The notes under the pieces are model-generated. The model ran no database searches and was not told where the DNA came from. It saw only the letters and a program-made list of their open reading frames with translations. The translations under genes and the position numbers were made by a program. This document shows, in pieces, positions 16,081 through 24,970 of a DNA stretch of 64,000 nucleotides; position 1 is the first letter of the stretch; the number at the start of each line of letters is the position of its first letter. This stretch comes from Streptomyces sp. NP-1717. Its GTDB lineage: Bacteria; Actinomycetota; Actinomycetes; Streptomycetales; Streptomycetaceae. Location of the stretch: positions 1 through 64,000 of the forward strand of contig NZ_JAAPBF010000011.1 in NCBI RefSeq assembly GCF_022695985.1. The letters are read 5' to 3'.

Positions 16081-17625
16081 GTGGATCATCTCTTCTCGAC
16101 AGCCAACGGGCGGGTACGAGGTCGTGGGACCGCTTCCGGCGTGGTCGCGGTGCTCGGCATCCCCTACGCCGCACCGCCGTTCGGCGCCGACCGCTTCAAG
16201 GCGCCCCGGCCCGCGCCCGCCTGGCGGGGCGTACGGGAGTGCGCCGACTTCGGGCCGATCGCGCCGCAGTCGGCCGAGCTTCCGGGCATGCCGGCGTGGT
16301 CACCCGGCGACGAGGACGTGCTGAACCTCAACGTCTGGACGCGCGAGGGGGAGGGAGAGGAAGAGGGTGCGGGCGCGCGGCCCGTACTGGTCTGGATCCA
16401 CGGTGGCGCGTACACCTTCGGCGCGTCCGCCCAGCCGGACTTCGACGGTACGGCGCTGGTCCGCGCCGGACTGGTCGTCGTCACCCTCAACTACCGGCTC
16501 GGCTTCGAGGGTTTCGGCCATGTCCCCGGCTCGGGAGTCGCCGGCTCCGACGTCCCCGCGAACCGCGGTCTGCTCGACCAGATCGCCGCCCTGGAATGGG
16601 TGCGCGACAACATCGCGGCCTTCGGCGGCGACCCGGCCAACGTCACCGTCGCCGGGCAGTCGGCGGGGGCGACGTCCGTCGCCTGTCTGACGGTGATGGA
16701 GCGGGCGCGCGGGCTGTTCCGCCGCGCCGTCGCCCACAGCCTGGTCGGCCCCGTCCACCCGCCACGGCTCGCCGCCGAGACCACGCGCCGCGTGGCCGCC
16801 GCCGCAGGGGTCCCGGCCACCGCCGAGGCGCTGGCGACGGCCTCCCCGTACGACCTGGTCCGCGCGTCCGACCAGGTCGTCGCCGACTTCCGCGCCGATC
16901 CGGCGGCGGGCGCGCGCCACTACGACCCGGTGCTGTACGGCCCGGTCGCGGACGGGGTCCTGCTGCCCGCCGACCCCCTCGCCGTCGGTCCGGCGGACCG
17001 CGCCGACGTCGACCTGCTGGTCTGCCACACGACCGAGGAGTACTGGCTGCTGGACGCGGTCGGCAGCAGCAAGAGGATCACGACGGACCGTCAACTGGAC
17101 GAGTTCGCGGCGGACTTCGGGCTGCCCGGCGATCTCGTACCGGCATACCGGGCGCTGATGCCCGACGCGCCGGTGCTCGACCTGTACCTCGCGATCTACG
17201 GTGACATGTCCTTCGGCGAGTACAGCAGCCGGTTCGCCGAGCGCCACGCCCGCGCCGCGGGCGGCGGCGGCCGGACGTATCTGTCGCGCTTCGCCAGGCG
17301 GCGCGTCACGGACAGCGGCGTCGTACGGCCCTGGCACTGCGCCGACGTGCCCTTCGCCTTCGGCACCCTCGCCGACCCCGGACTCGCCTTCCTCATCGGC
17401 GGCCCCCCGCTCCCCGAGGACCACGAGCTGTCGCACCGCATGGTGCGGGCGTGGGCGGACTTCGCCGCGACCGGGGACCCGGGCTGGCAGCCGCTGGACC
17501 CGGACGGCGGGCCGGAGCACGTACGGATCTGGGGCTCGGGGGCCGGGGAGGCGGGCGACGGGGGTCTGCACGGCGACTTCCGCGCCGCGTGGCGGACGGC
17601 CGACTACGCCCGTGTCCACCCCTGA
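16081..17625 (+). CDS. Type-B carboxylesterase/lipase family hydrolase
   Basis: 514 residues with an alpha/beta-hydrolase fold. The oxyanion region is WIHGGAYTFGA (about 105-115), the nucleophile elbow GQSAGA carries Ser194, the acid is probably Glu319/320 in HTTEEYW, and the catalytic His is 419 in RPWHCADVPFAFG. No signal peptide, so probably cytoplasmic. It begins 10 bp after the TetR gene and may be co-transcribed, which would link ester hydrolysis to the same inducer as the exporter. The substrate is not predictable. Confidence 0.88.
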   Translation: MDHLFSTANGRVRGRGTASGVVAVLGIPYAAPPFGADRFKAPRPAPAWRGVRECADFGPIAPQSAELPGMPAWSPGDEDVLNLNVWTREGEGEEEGAGARPVLVWIHGGAYTFGASAQPDFDGTALVRAGLVVVTLNYRLGFEGFGHVPGSGVAGSDVPANRGLLDQIAALEWVRDNIAAFGGDPANVTVAGQSAGATSVACLTVMERARGLFRRAVAHSLVGPVHPPRLAAETTRRVAAAAGVPATAEALATASPYDLVRASDQVVADFRADPAAGARHYDPVLYGPVADGVLLPADPLAVGPADRADVDLLVCHTTEEYWLLDAVGSSKRITTDRQLDEFAADFGLPGDLVPAYRALMPDAPVLDLYLAIYGDMSFGEYSSRFAERHARAAGGGGRTYLSRFARRRVTDSGVVRPWHCADVPFAFGTLADPGLAFLIGGPPLPEDHELSHRMVRAWADFAATGDPGWQPLDPDGGPEHVRIWGSGAGEAGDGGLHGDFRAAWRTADYARVHP

Positions 17626-17646
17626 CGGGCCTGACAGGATGGGCGC

Positions 17647-18180
17647 ATGACCGAGATCCGCACACCCCGCCTCCTCCTCCGCCGCTGGACCGACGACGAC
17701 CTCGCGCCCATGGCCGAGATCAACTCGGACCCGGAGGTCATGCGCTGGATCGGCGACGGCTCGGTCCGCGACCTCGCCGAGACCGCCGAGGACATCGAGC
17801 GCTGGGAGGAGGAGTGGGACGAGGAGGGCTTCGGGCTCTTCGCGGTCGAACTCCTCGCCTCCGGCGAACTGATCGGCCTCACCGGTCTCTCGTTGCCCGG
17901 CGATCTGCCCGAGGTGCTGCCCGACGTACAGATCAGCTGGCGGCTCGGCGCCCAGTTCTGGGGCCAGGGTTACGCCTCCGAGGCCGCCCAGGCGGTCCTG
18001 GAGTTCGCCCTCCAGGACCGGGGCCTCGACCGTGTGGTCGCCGTGAACCGGCTCGGCGACGAGCGGTCCGAGAACGTGCTGGGCAAGCTGGACATGGTCC
18101 TCGACCGCGAGACGAAGCACCCCGAGTACGGCTTCGCGCTCAACATCCACTCCATCGACCTCACGGAGTACGAGGGCTGA
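17647..18180 (+). CDS. GNAT acetyltransferase, RimJ/RimL type
   Basis: 177 residues beginning MTEIRTPRLLLRRWTDDDLAP, the standard opening of RimJ/RimL-like N-acetyltransferases. The acetyl-CoA-binding region is SWRLGAQFWGQGYASEA (Q/G-x-G-x-A type). Members acetylate protein N-termini or small amines. It starts 21 bp after the esterase gene, on the same strand. Target unknown. Confidence 0.85.
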   Translation: MTEIRTPRLLLRRWTDDDLAPMAEINSDPEVMRWIGDGSVRDLAETAEDIERWEEEWDEEGFGLFAVELLASGELIGLTGLSLPGDLPEVLPDVQISWRLGAQFWGQGYASEAAQAVLEFALQDRGLDRVVAVNRLGDERSENVLGKLDMVLDRETKHPEYGFALNIHSIDLTEYEG

Positions 18181-18247
18181 GCACCACGAACGCCTCAGCG
18201 AAAGCAGCCGCCGGCCGCGCGACCCTCGCCGCTGCCTCCGCGCGCCG

Positions 18248-18892
18248 CTACCTCCGCCAGAACAGGTGGTGCGCGACGCCGCTCGCGCTGGGGACGACCT
18301 CCAGATGGAAACGGTCCAGCAGGTCGTCGGGTGAGTCCCAGAGACGGAGACCGGACCCGAGTTCCACCGGTGCGACCGCCACGTGCAGGGTGTCGACGAG
18401 GTCGGCGTCGAGGAACTCCCGGACGGTGGTGACCCCGCCGCCCAGCCGGACGTCCTTGCCCTCCGCCGCCTCCCGCGCCCGTTCGAGGACGGTGACCGGG
18501 TCGGCGTCGACGAAGCGGAACGTGGTGTCGGAGAGCGTGATCGAAGGACGTTCGTGGTGGGTCAGGACGAACACCGGCGTGTGGAACGGGGGCTCGTCAC
18601 CCCACCAGCCGCGCCAGTCGTGGTCCTGCCACGGCCCGCGCTGGGGTCCGAACTTGTTGCGGCCCATGATCTCGGCGCCGATGTTGCGTGCGAAGTCCCG
18701 CGTGAAGTAGTCGTCGAGGCCCCTGCTGCCGCCGGGGGCGGTCCGCATGGGCCAGCTCGCCGTCGCGCCGGCCCAGGCGAACAGCCGCCCGGGATCGACG
18801 TGGCCGAACGGCCTTTCGAGGGTCTGGTGCTCACCGGCACCGATCCCGTCACTGGAGACGGTGAAGTTCATGACTTTCAGCAGCTGATCCAT
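18248..18892 (-). CDS. Dihydrofolate-reductase-family protein (RibD C-terminal type)
   Basis: 214 residues starting MDQLLKVMNFTVSSDG with GAGGAG upstream of the ATG. The frame continues upstream but without conservation. The VRLGGGVTTVREFLDADLVD region matches the NADPH-binding G-G segment of the YyaP/YwjB/RibD-C group of DHFR-like reductases. These are stand-alone reductases of uncertain substrate. Convergent with the GNAT gene at 17647. Confidence 0.83.
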   Translation of the reverse strand: MDQLLKVMNFTVSSDGIGAGEHQTLERPFGHVDPGRLFAWAGATASWPMRTAPGGSRGLDDYFTRDFARNIGAEIMGRNKFGPQRGPWQDHDWRGWWGDEPPFHTPVFVLTHHERPSITLSDTTFRFVDADPVTVLERAREAAEGKDVRLGGGVTTVREFLDADLVDTLHVAVAPVELGSGLRLWDSPDDLLDRFHLEVVPSASGVAHHLFWRR

Positions 18893-19037
18893 GTGTTTCT
18901 CCTCGTCCGGTCCTGCCGCGTCCACGTGTGGCGAAGCGCCCCACACCAGGACGTCGAACGGGACACGGCCGGATCGACAGCGGCCGGCGGCTTTCTCTCC
19001 GGCTCTCCGCGGGTTCTCTCCGGTTCCTCCGGCATTC

Positions 19038-19946
19038 CTACCGCGACGCCGCCGCGTGATCCGTCAGAACCTCCGTGATCACATGCCGCGCGTTCGTCGC
19101 GAGTACCGGGTTCGTGTGGAGGTAGTACGGCAGCTGGATGAGCGCCATCGACAGCGCCCAGCCGCGCCCGCGCGCCCACGTCGCGTCGTCGGCGGCCAGA
19201 GCGGCGCGGAAACCGTCCCGTACACCGGCCGGGAGGAGGTTCCACGCGGGGATCAGGTCGGACGCGGGTTCGCCCACCCCCACGGTGCCGAAGTCGATGA
19301 CTCCGCCGAGGCGTCCGCTCCCCGCACTGTCCAGCAGCAGATTGCCCGGCATCAGATCGGAGTGGATCCACACGGGCGGCCCGTCCCACCGGGGCGCCCG
19401 CAGGGAGACCTCCCAGGCCGCGGTCGCCGCCTCGGTGTCGATGACGCCGCCCAGCGCACGGAGTCGTCCGAGCGCGTCGCGCGTCTCGTCGTCCTGCTCG
19501 GACAGCGTCCCGCCCCGGTGGGCGGGCGGCCCGCCCGCGGGGTCGATCCGGCGCAGCGCCCTGACGAAGCCGGCCAGGTCCGCCGCCATCGAGGCGGGCC
19601 GGGTGAGCTGCCCGGCCTCCGGGTGCGCGCCGTCGAGCCAGCGGTGGACCGACCACGGCCACGGGTACCCCTCGGCCGGTGTGCCCGCGCCGAGGACGGC
19701 GGGGACGGGCACCGGCAGGTGCGGGGCGAGCCGCGGCAGCCAGGCCCGCTCCTTTGCCAGGTCCCCGACACCGCCCTCGATACGGGGGAGCCGTACGGCC
19801 ATGTCGTCACCGAGCCGGTACACGGCGTTGACGGTGCCGCTGGACGGGAAGGACTCGACGGGCAGTGCGGCCCACTGCGGGAACTGCGCGGCGAGCAGCC
19901 GGCGCACGAGCGCGACATCGGTCGGGACCTCGTCGGCGTGCATCAT
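19038..19946 (-). CDS. Aminoglycoside-phosphotransferase-family kinase
   Basis: 302 residues with a protein-kinase-like fold. Phosphate loop region VNAVYRLGDDMAVRLPR, catalytic loop IHSDLMPGNLLLD (the H-x-D-x4-N Brenner motif) and metal-binding VIDFGTVGVGEP are all intact. The first ATG (19946) overlaps the deaminase stop codon as ATGA, so the two genes are translationally coupled. The family phosphorylates hydroxyls on antibiotics or other small molecules. The antibiotic-deaminase-like neighbour makes a resistance or salvage pair worth considering. Confidence 0.85.
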   Translation of the reverse strand: MMHADEVPTDVALVRRLLAAQFPQWAALPVESFPSSGTVNAVYRLGDDMAVRLPRIEGGVGDLAKERAWLPRLAPHLPVPVPAVLGAGTPAEGYPWPWSVHRWLDGAHPEAGQLTRPASMAADLAGFVRALRRIDPAGGPPAHRGGTLSEQDDETRDALGRLRALGGVIDTEAATAAWEVSLRAPRWDGPPVWIHSDLMPGNLLLDSAGSGRLGGVIDFGTVGVGEPASDLIPAWNLLPAGVRDGFRAALAADDATWARGRGWALSMALIQLPYYLHTNPVLATNARHVITEVLTDHAAASR

Positions 19947-20392
19947 GCGGGGTCCGTGGGGTCCGGGCCCGCGCTGTCCGGGACGGACTCGTACGCGTAC
20001 GGCAGCAACTCCCGCACCGGCACGGCCCGCAGGCCGTCCTCCGTCCCCACGACGACCTCGATCCGCGGGAAGTAGTCCAGCAGCACCTGCCGGCAGCGCC
20101 CGCACGGCGGCAGCACCCCCCGGCCGTCGCTCCCGACGGCCACGACGGTGGTGAGGTCGTACGCGCCGACGGCGGCCGCCGCACCGATCGTCACCAGCTC
20201 GGCGCAGGGGCCGCCGGTGAAGTGGTACACGTTCAGACCGGTGATGATCCGGCCGTCCCGGTCGCGGGCGGCGCAGGCCACGGTGTGGTCGTCGCCCTTT
20301 GCGCGGGCCACGACGAGCCGGGTCGCCGCTCCGACGAGTTCCGCGAGGTCGGGATCCAAGTCGTCGAGGTCGTGATCGAGGTCAGCAGTCAC
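19943..20392 (-). CDS. Cytidine-deaminase-family enzyme, blasticidin-S-deaminase-like
   Basis: 149 residues from GTG 20392; no strong ribosome site, so the start is uncertain. The zinc motif is C63-A-E65 in GGPCAEL with P96-C97-x2-C100 in PPCGRCRQVLLD. Stretches such as TGLNVYHFTGGPCAELV and the closing VRELLPYAY closely resemble Aspergillus terreus blasticidin S deaminase as I remember it, more than housekeeping cytidine deaminases. It would deaminate a cytosine ring in a nucleoside or nucleoside antibiotic. Coupled by 4-bp overlap to the downstream kinase gene. Confidence 0.85.
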   Translation of the reverse strand: MTADLDHDLDDLDPDLAELVGAATRLVVARAKGDDHTVACAARDRDGRIITGLNVYHFTGGPCAELVTIGAAAAVGAYDLTTVVAVGSDGRGVLPPCGRCRQVLLDYFPRIEVVVGTEDGLRAVPVRELLPYAYESVPDSAGPDPTDPA

Positions 20393-20539
20393 ACGGCGAA
20401 ACGGTACTCGCGGGCCGTCTGCGGCCCCACCGGATAACGCACCCCGGCGCCCGGGTGCGAACCGGCACACGCCCCTGACGTGCGCCGCAGGGCGAAAATC
20501 CCCAGCCATGACCCGGCCGCCGCCGGGTAGCGTGCGTAC

Positions 20540-21034
20540 ATGCCCGAACTTCAACTGCTCCGACTCGACCACGCTCCGGCACTGCTCGCATTCGAGCAGG
20601 AGAACCGGGCCTACTTCGCCGCCTCGATCTCCGACCGGGGCGATTCCTACTTCACCGATTTCGCCGCACGGCACGGCGATCTGCTCACCGAGCAGGGCGC
20701 GGGGCTGCACTACTTCCATGTGCTGGTCAGCGGCGACGGCAGCACGACGGACGAGGTGATCGGGCGTTTCAACCTCGTCGACGTGGCGGACGGGTCGGCC
20801 GAGCTGGGGTACCGGATGGCGGAGAAGGCCGCGGGCAAGGGCCTGGCGACGGACGCCGTCCGCTCGGTCTGCGTCCTGGCGGCGGAGCAGTACGGGCTGA
20901 CCTCGCTGCGCGCGATGACGACCCACGACAACCACGCTTCGCGCGCGGTGCTGGACCGCACGGGATTCGTGGCCACCGGCGAGACCGAGATCGGCGGTCG
21001 CCCCGCCACGACCTACATCCGCACGCTGAGCTGA
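20540..21034 (+). CDS. GNAT N-acetyltransferase
   Basis: 164 residues, a single GNAT domain. The acetyl-CoA region is ELGYRMAEKAAGKGLATDAV (about 92-111), and late strands NHASRAVLDRTGFV are typical. RimJ/RimL-like in layout. It is divergent from the deaminase gene and its end overlaps the next gene by 22 bp in convergent orientation. Substrate unknown. Confidence 0.83.
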   Translation: MPELQLLRLDHAPALLAFEQENRAYFAASISDRGDSYFTDFAARHGDLLTEQGAGLHYFHVLVSGDGSTTDEVIGRFNLVDVADGSAELGYRMAEKAAGKGLATDAVRSVCVLAAEQYGLTSLRAMTTHDNHASRAVLDRTGFVATGETEIGGRPATTYIRTLS

Positions 21035-21783
21035 GCGCCCAGCTCCCGGAAACCCAGGGCGGCGGCCACCCTCCGCGACGGATACGGCCGGGCCCGCCAC
21101 TGCGGCAGCAGACCCGCGTCGAGCGCGTGCGACACCGCGGCCGACGCCACGGTCCCCGCCAGCCGCCGGCCCCGCCGGTGCGGGGCGACCAGGACGCACA
21201 CATGGGCGACCGAGCGCGGCCAGGTCACATAACCGGCCGCCGCCACCACGTCCCCGGCCCCCGCGCCGTTGCCCTCGCGGAGCAGGAACGCGGGTGAGGT
21301 GATCTCGTCGAGCCCGCTCTCGTCCGCGTCGCCCTGCCCGGCACCCGCCAGCAGCGCGGTCAGCGCGATGTCGCCCGGCGCCGCCCGCTCGACGGCCGTA
21401 CCGGCCTCCCGGGGAGGCGCGGGGACGAGCGCGTCCCGGTCCAGGTAGGAGAGCGTGGCGGGTCCCAGCACGTCGAGCACCGGGGCGCCCGTACCGCTCA
21501 GCGCCTCGCCGAGCCGGACGGGGTCGACCAGCTCCGCGTACGCCAGCTCCCGTACCGCCCCGCGCAGTGCCTCGGCGCCCCGCGCGTCGGGCGCGGTGAC
21601 GACGGCGGCGTCACCGATCCGTACGATCCCGGCCCATCCCGGCGGACAGAGGCGGGAGCCGGGCGCGATCACGACGGCGGTGGGGGAGGTGAACTCGACC
21701 GGGACACCGGCGAGTTCACTCCACAGCGCGCGGGCACGGGGCACTGCCGAGGCCGCCTGACGGATGTCGGGGTCCAGGTCCAT
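21013..21783 (-). CDS. GNAT-family acetyltransferase, two-part
   Basis: 256 residues from ATG 21783 (MDLDPDIRQAAS). The N-terminal half is a degenerate GNAT-like module. The C-terminal half carries the acetyl-CoA loop VCVLVAPHRRGRRLAGTV and the ending RRVAAALGFRELG. Overlaps the converging GNAT gene by 22 bp. Target unknown; the tandem domain form recalls FeeM/Eis-like N-acyl enzymes only loosely. Confidence 0.78.
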   Translation of the reverse strand: MDLDPDIRQAASAVPRARALWSELAGVPVEFTSPTAVVIAPGSRLCPPGWAGIVRIGDAAVVTAPDARGAEALRGAVRELAYAELVDPVRLGEALSGTGAPVLDVLGPATLSYLDRDALVPAPPREAGTAVERAAPGDIALTALLAGAGQGDADESGLDEITSPAFLLREGNGAGAGDVVAAAGYVTWPRSVAHVCVLVAPHRRGRRLAGTVASAAVSHALDAGLLPQWRARPYPSRRVAAALGFRELGAQLSVRM

Positions 21784-21959
21784 ACCGCGACGGTAGGGCG
21801 GAACACGGCCGTGGCGCGACCGACTTCTCCGCGCTTCGTCCCCGCGCGGATCCCCATTCTCAACGGGTGGGACTGGCCGAGCCAGGCGGGACTTTCGAAA
21901 CACGCCCTAGGAGCCCCGCCCCGTCCCGCCGGGTGACGTACGGGCGTTCTTCCGTACCC

Positions 21960-23120
21960 TCAGGAGCCGACGCCGCGGGTCTCCGGACGCGCGAGCGCGT
22001 CGACCGCCGCGCGCCGGGGCCCGCTCAGCCCGAGGAAGTCCGTGCTGTCCGCCCACTGGTCCACCCCGCCGGTCAGCGGCAGATCACGCAGTTCGGGGTG
22101 GGTGACGGTCGCCGCGAGGGCCCCGGCGAAGCGTTCGGCGTGCAGAACCTGGAACGGCCTGCTGTGGTACGGCCGGCGGGCCGGGTCCACCGGGGCCGCG
22201 AGCCCCGTGGTGTTCTGGAGCCCGGCCACGTACTCGTACGCGTCACACAGATGCCGCTCCCGCGCCGGGTACTTTGTCGCGGCCAGCGCTCCCGCCAGCG
22301 ACGGGCTCAGATCGCCGGCGACCGCGAGCCGCCCGAACGTGGTGCCCAGCCACTTGCCGTACGGGGCGTACGTCCGCTCCAGCAGCAGGCACAGCCGCAT
22401 CAGATCGCGCACCAGCCGCGCCGCGACGACCGCCGACCCGAGTCCGTCACCCACCTCGGCGCACCGGCCGACGAGCGCCTCCTCCTGGGAGATCCGCTGC
22501 CACTGGCAGGCCAGCAGATAGCGCCACACCTGGTCGGGATACCACGCCAGCCGTTCCCGTACCGCGCCGAGCGTGCCGTGCGTGCCCGGTGCGCCGGGAC
22601 CGTCGTGGAACACCGCGCCGCCGGTGACCTCCGCGAGCCGCTGCTGCGGCATCGCGAGCCAGTCGCGGACCGTGGGCGCCCGCCCCGCCACCGCGGCCAC
22701 ACCGAGCCGGGCGCGCAGCCAGTCGCCGAGGTCGTCGACCGACACCCGGTGGTTGACCGCGCCGTCCGTCAACTCCATGTGGCCGATGGGGACTTCGGGG
22801 TCGGCGTGCCGGAAGTGCGTGGGCCAGCCGCGTACGTGCTTCGGCAGCCGCTCCGCGAGCAGCCGGCTCAGCTCGGCCCCGTGCCGGGCGGCGTCGTCCG
22901 GCGCGAGGAACAGATTCAGCCGAGGCCCCCACTCGTGGTCGGCGGAGCGGGCCGTGTCGAACCCCAGCACCTCCGACCCGGAGCCGATCCGTGCGGCGGC
23001 GTACCGCAGCCCCGGGTACGCGCTGTCGAGGACGGGCCGCACGGCCTCCTCGTAGAGGATGCGCGACAGTTCGAGACCGGGGAGGAAGCCGGCGCCCAGG
23101 GGGGAGCGTTCGCGGTTCAC
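21960..23120 (-). CDS. DUF4037 protein, nucleotidyltransferase-like
   Basis: 386 residues. The N-terminal part has G-S-G-S-E-V-L-G-F-D...S-A-D-H-E-W (about 47-64), which resembles the GS-x-D active-site pattern of polymerase-beta-like nucleotidyltransferases with an extra DHEWG element typical of DUF4037. The C-terminal part (about 190-370) is helical with many Arg/Leu. No experimentally defined function is known to me. Stands alone, downstream of the GNAT gene on the same strand set. Confidence 0.82.
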   Translation of the reverse strand: MNRERSPLGAGFLPGLELSRILYEEAVRPVLDSAYPGLRYAAARIGSGSEVLGFDTARSADHEWGPRLNLFLAPDDAARHGAELSRLLAERLPKHVRGWPTHFRHADPEVPIGHMELTDGAVNHRVSVDDLGDWLRARLGVAAVAGRAPTVRDWLAMPQQRLAEVTGGAVFHDGPGAPGTHGTLGAVRERLAWYPDQVWRYLLACQWQRISQEEALVGRCAEVGDGLGSAVVAARLVRDLMRLCLLLERTYAPYGKWLGTTFGRLAVAGDLSPSLAGALAATKYPARERHLCDAYEYVAGLQNTTGLAAPVDPARRPYHSRPFQVLHAERFAGALAATVTHPELRDLPLTGGVDQWADSTDFLGLSGPRRAAVDALARPETRGVGS

Positions 23121-23199
23121 GGGCTCACTGTGCAGGAGGCCGGCGGGCCTCGGCCACCTGATATGCGCGGGCCCGTGCTCCCCGTGCTCCCCGTCCGGC

Positions 23200-23973
23200 T
23201 CAGCGCGCCGCGCCGCCCACCCGCTCCGCGAGGAACTCCTCCCAGGTGCGCCGCCCGAGGTCGGCCCCGTCGAGGGTCAGATTCTCCCCGGCCCGGTACG
23301 CGCGGCCGACCTTGCCGGGAATCCGGAGCGGAACCGTCGGCCGGCGCTTTCCGCTCGCCCGCAGGTAGCCGCCGCACAACTCCCCGAGCCCGTACACCTT
23401 CGGCCCGGCGAGGTCGGCCACGCGGCCGGCCGGTTCGCCCAGGGTCAGCTCCACGAGGCGCTCCGCCACGTCGCGGGCGTCGACCGGCTGCAGCCGCAGG
23501 CCGCCGGGGACCGGGACCACCGGCAGCTTCGCCATGCCGCGCACCATGGTCAGGGCCAGGTCGTGGAACTGGGCCGCCCGCAGCGTCGTCCAGGGCAGCC
23601 CGGAACCGGCCACGGCCCGCTCCGCGCCCAGCTTGGCTCTGGGATAGCCGAGCGGAATCCGGTCGGCGCCGATGACCGAGATGTAGACCAGGTGCCGTAC
23701 GCCGGTACGCGACGCGGCCCGCGTCAGATTCCCCGTCGCCTTGTCGTCGCCCTTGGCGGCCCCCGCCAGATGCAGCACGGTCTCGGCGCCGTCCAGCGCG
23801 GCCTCGATCCCCTCGCCCTTGAGCAGATCGGCGGCGACGTACTCGACGCCGCCCTCGGACGCCCGGGCGTGCCGGCTCAGCACCCGCACCCGGTGACCGG
23901 TCTCGCGCAGCAGAGGGGTGACAAGGCGACCGAGGGTGCCCGTGCCGCCCGTGACCAGAATCGATGACGTCAT
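23200..23973 (-). CDS. NmrA-like SDR family NAD(P)H-binding oxidoreductase
   Basis: 257 residues with an N-terminal Rossmann fold: ILVTGGTGTLGRLV (G-x-x-G-x-x-G). The Y-x3-K pair survives as Y-PRA-K in GYPRAKLGAE, and ISVIGAD marks strand 5. The atypical SDR/NmrA group includes redox sensors and quinone or ether reductases. It is divergent from the ECF sigma gene by 98 bp. ECF41 sigma factors are usually paired with such oxidoreductase or epimerase genes, so it is probably that factor's target. Confidence 0.86.
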   Translation of the reverse strand: MTSSILVTGGTGTLGRLVTPLLRETGHRVRVLSRHARASEGGVEYVAADLLKGEGIEAALDGAETVLHLAGAAKGDDKATGNLTRAASRTGVRHLVYISVIGADRIPLGYPRAKLGAERAVAGSGLPWTTLRAAQFHDLALTMVRGMAKLPVVPVPGGLRLQPVDARDVAERLVELTLGEPAGRVADLAGPKVYGLGELCGGYLRASGKRRPTVPLRIPGKVGRAYRAGENLTLDGADLGRRTWEEFLAERVGGAAR

Positions 23974-24071
23974 GGTTTCTCCAAGCTCTCGTGGATCTGG
24001 TGTCCCGGCCGCGCCGGCCGGGTTGAGAGGGTCTACCGCGATGACACCCGGCGAACGAGGAATGTGACGTG

Positions 24072-24851
24072 ATGGACGAGAGCACCTGGCTTCTGGAGCG
24101 TTTCGAGGAGGACCGGACCCGTCTGCGCGCCGTCGCCTACCGGATGCTCGGCTCCGCGAGCGAGGCCGACGACGCCGTCCAGGAGACCTGGCTGCGCCTC
24201 AGCGGCGCCGACGCCGGTGCGATCGAGAACCTGCGCGGCTGGCTGACGACCGTCGTGGCGCGGGTGTGCCTCAACATGCTGCGTACGCGGGCCACCCGGC
24301 GCGAGGAACCGCTCGACGCACCGGGCGGACCGGACCCGGCCGGTGCCCGCGCGGAGACGTACGACCCGCAGGAGGAGACGCTGCTGGCCGAATCCGTCGG
24401 GCTGGCTCTGCTGGTGGTGCTCGACACGCTAACGCCGGCCGAGCGGCTGGCGTTCGTCCTGCACGACATGTTCGCCGTGCCCTTCGACGAGATCGCACCG
24501 CTGATCGAGCGCACCCCGGCGGCGGCGCGGCAGCTCGCGAGCCGCGCGCGCCGCCGGGTCAAGGGGGCCTCGCCGGTGCCCGAAGCGGATCTGGCGCGCC
24601 GCCGCCAGGTCGTCGAGGCGTTCCTGGCGGCGTCCCGTGGCGGAGACTTCGAGGCGCTGGTCACGCTGCTCGACGCGGACGTGATCCTGCGCGCGGACCG
24701 GGCGGCCGGCCCCACTCCCGCACCGCTGCTGCTCCGGGGTGCCCATCAGGTGGGCAAGGGCGCTTCGATGGCCGCGGAGCGGGTCAGGTTCACCCAGCCC
24801 GCGCTGGTGAACGGGTGGCCGGGCCTGGTGATGGCCCCCGGCGGGCGGTGA
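24072..24851 (+). CDS. ECF41-like sigma factor, C-terminus truncated
   Basis: 259 residues from ATG 24072 (a GTG three bases earlier is also possible). Sigma-2 is at about 8-75 (YRMLGSASEADDAVQETWLRL), sigma-4 at about 105-165 (VLHDMFAVPFDEIAPLIERTPAAARQ), then a SnoaL-like extension from about 170. The extension ends abruptly at VNGWPGLVMAPGGR. Relatives continue about 35 more residues through a final strand and a conserved DPERL-like motif, and none of the three frames downstream supplies it. In ECF41 factors the extension modulates activity, and trimmed versions can be hyperactive. Confidence 0.85.
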   Translation: MDESTWLLERFEEDRTRLRAVAYRMLGSASEADDAVQETWLRLSGADAGAIENLRGWLTTVVARVCLNMLRTRATRREEPLDAPGGPDPAGARAETYDPQEETLLAESVGLALLVVLDTLTPAERLAFVLHDMFAVPFDEIAPLIERTPAAARQLASRARRRVKGASPVPEADLARRRQVVEAFLAASRGGDFEALVTLLDADVILRADRAAGPTPAPLLLRGAHQVGKGASMAAERVRFTQPALVNGWPGLVMAPGGR

Positions 24852-24970
24852 GCCGGCCGGCCCGGACCTTATCCGGTCGCCGGCAGGGACGACGCCTCGC
24901 CGATCGCCCATTCGGTCATTTCAGGCATATCTTTGTAAGTGGGACCTTCGTCTGGCATCAGGGGGTCATC

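Noticed and set aside
23974-24071. ECF41 promoter (TGTCA ... CGTC) before the SDR gene
   Set aside because: TGTCA is present on the minus strand at 24046-24042 but no CGTC occurs at the expected spacing.
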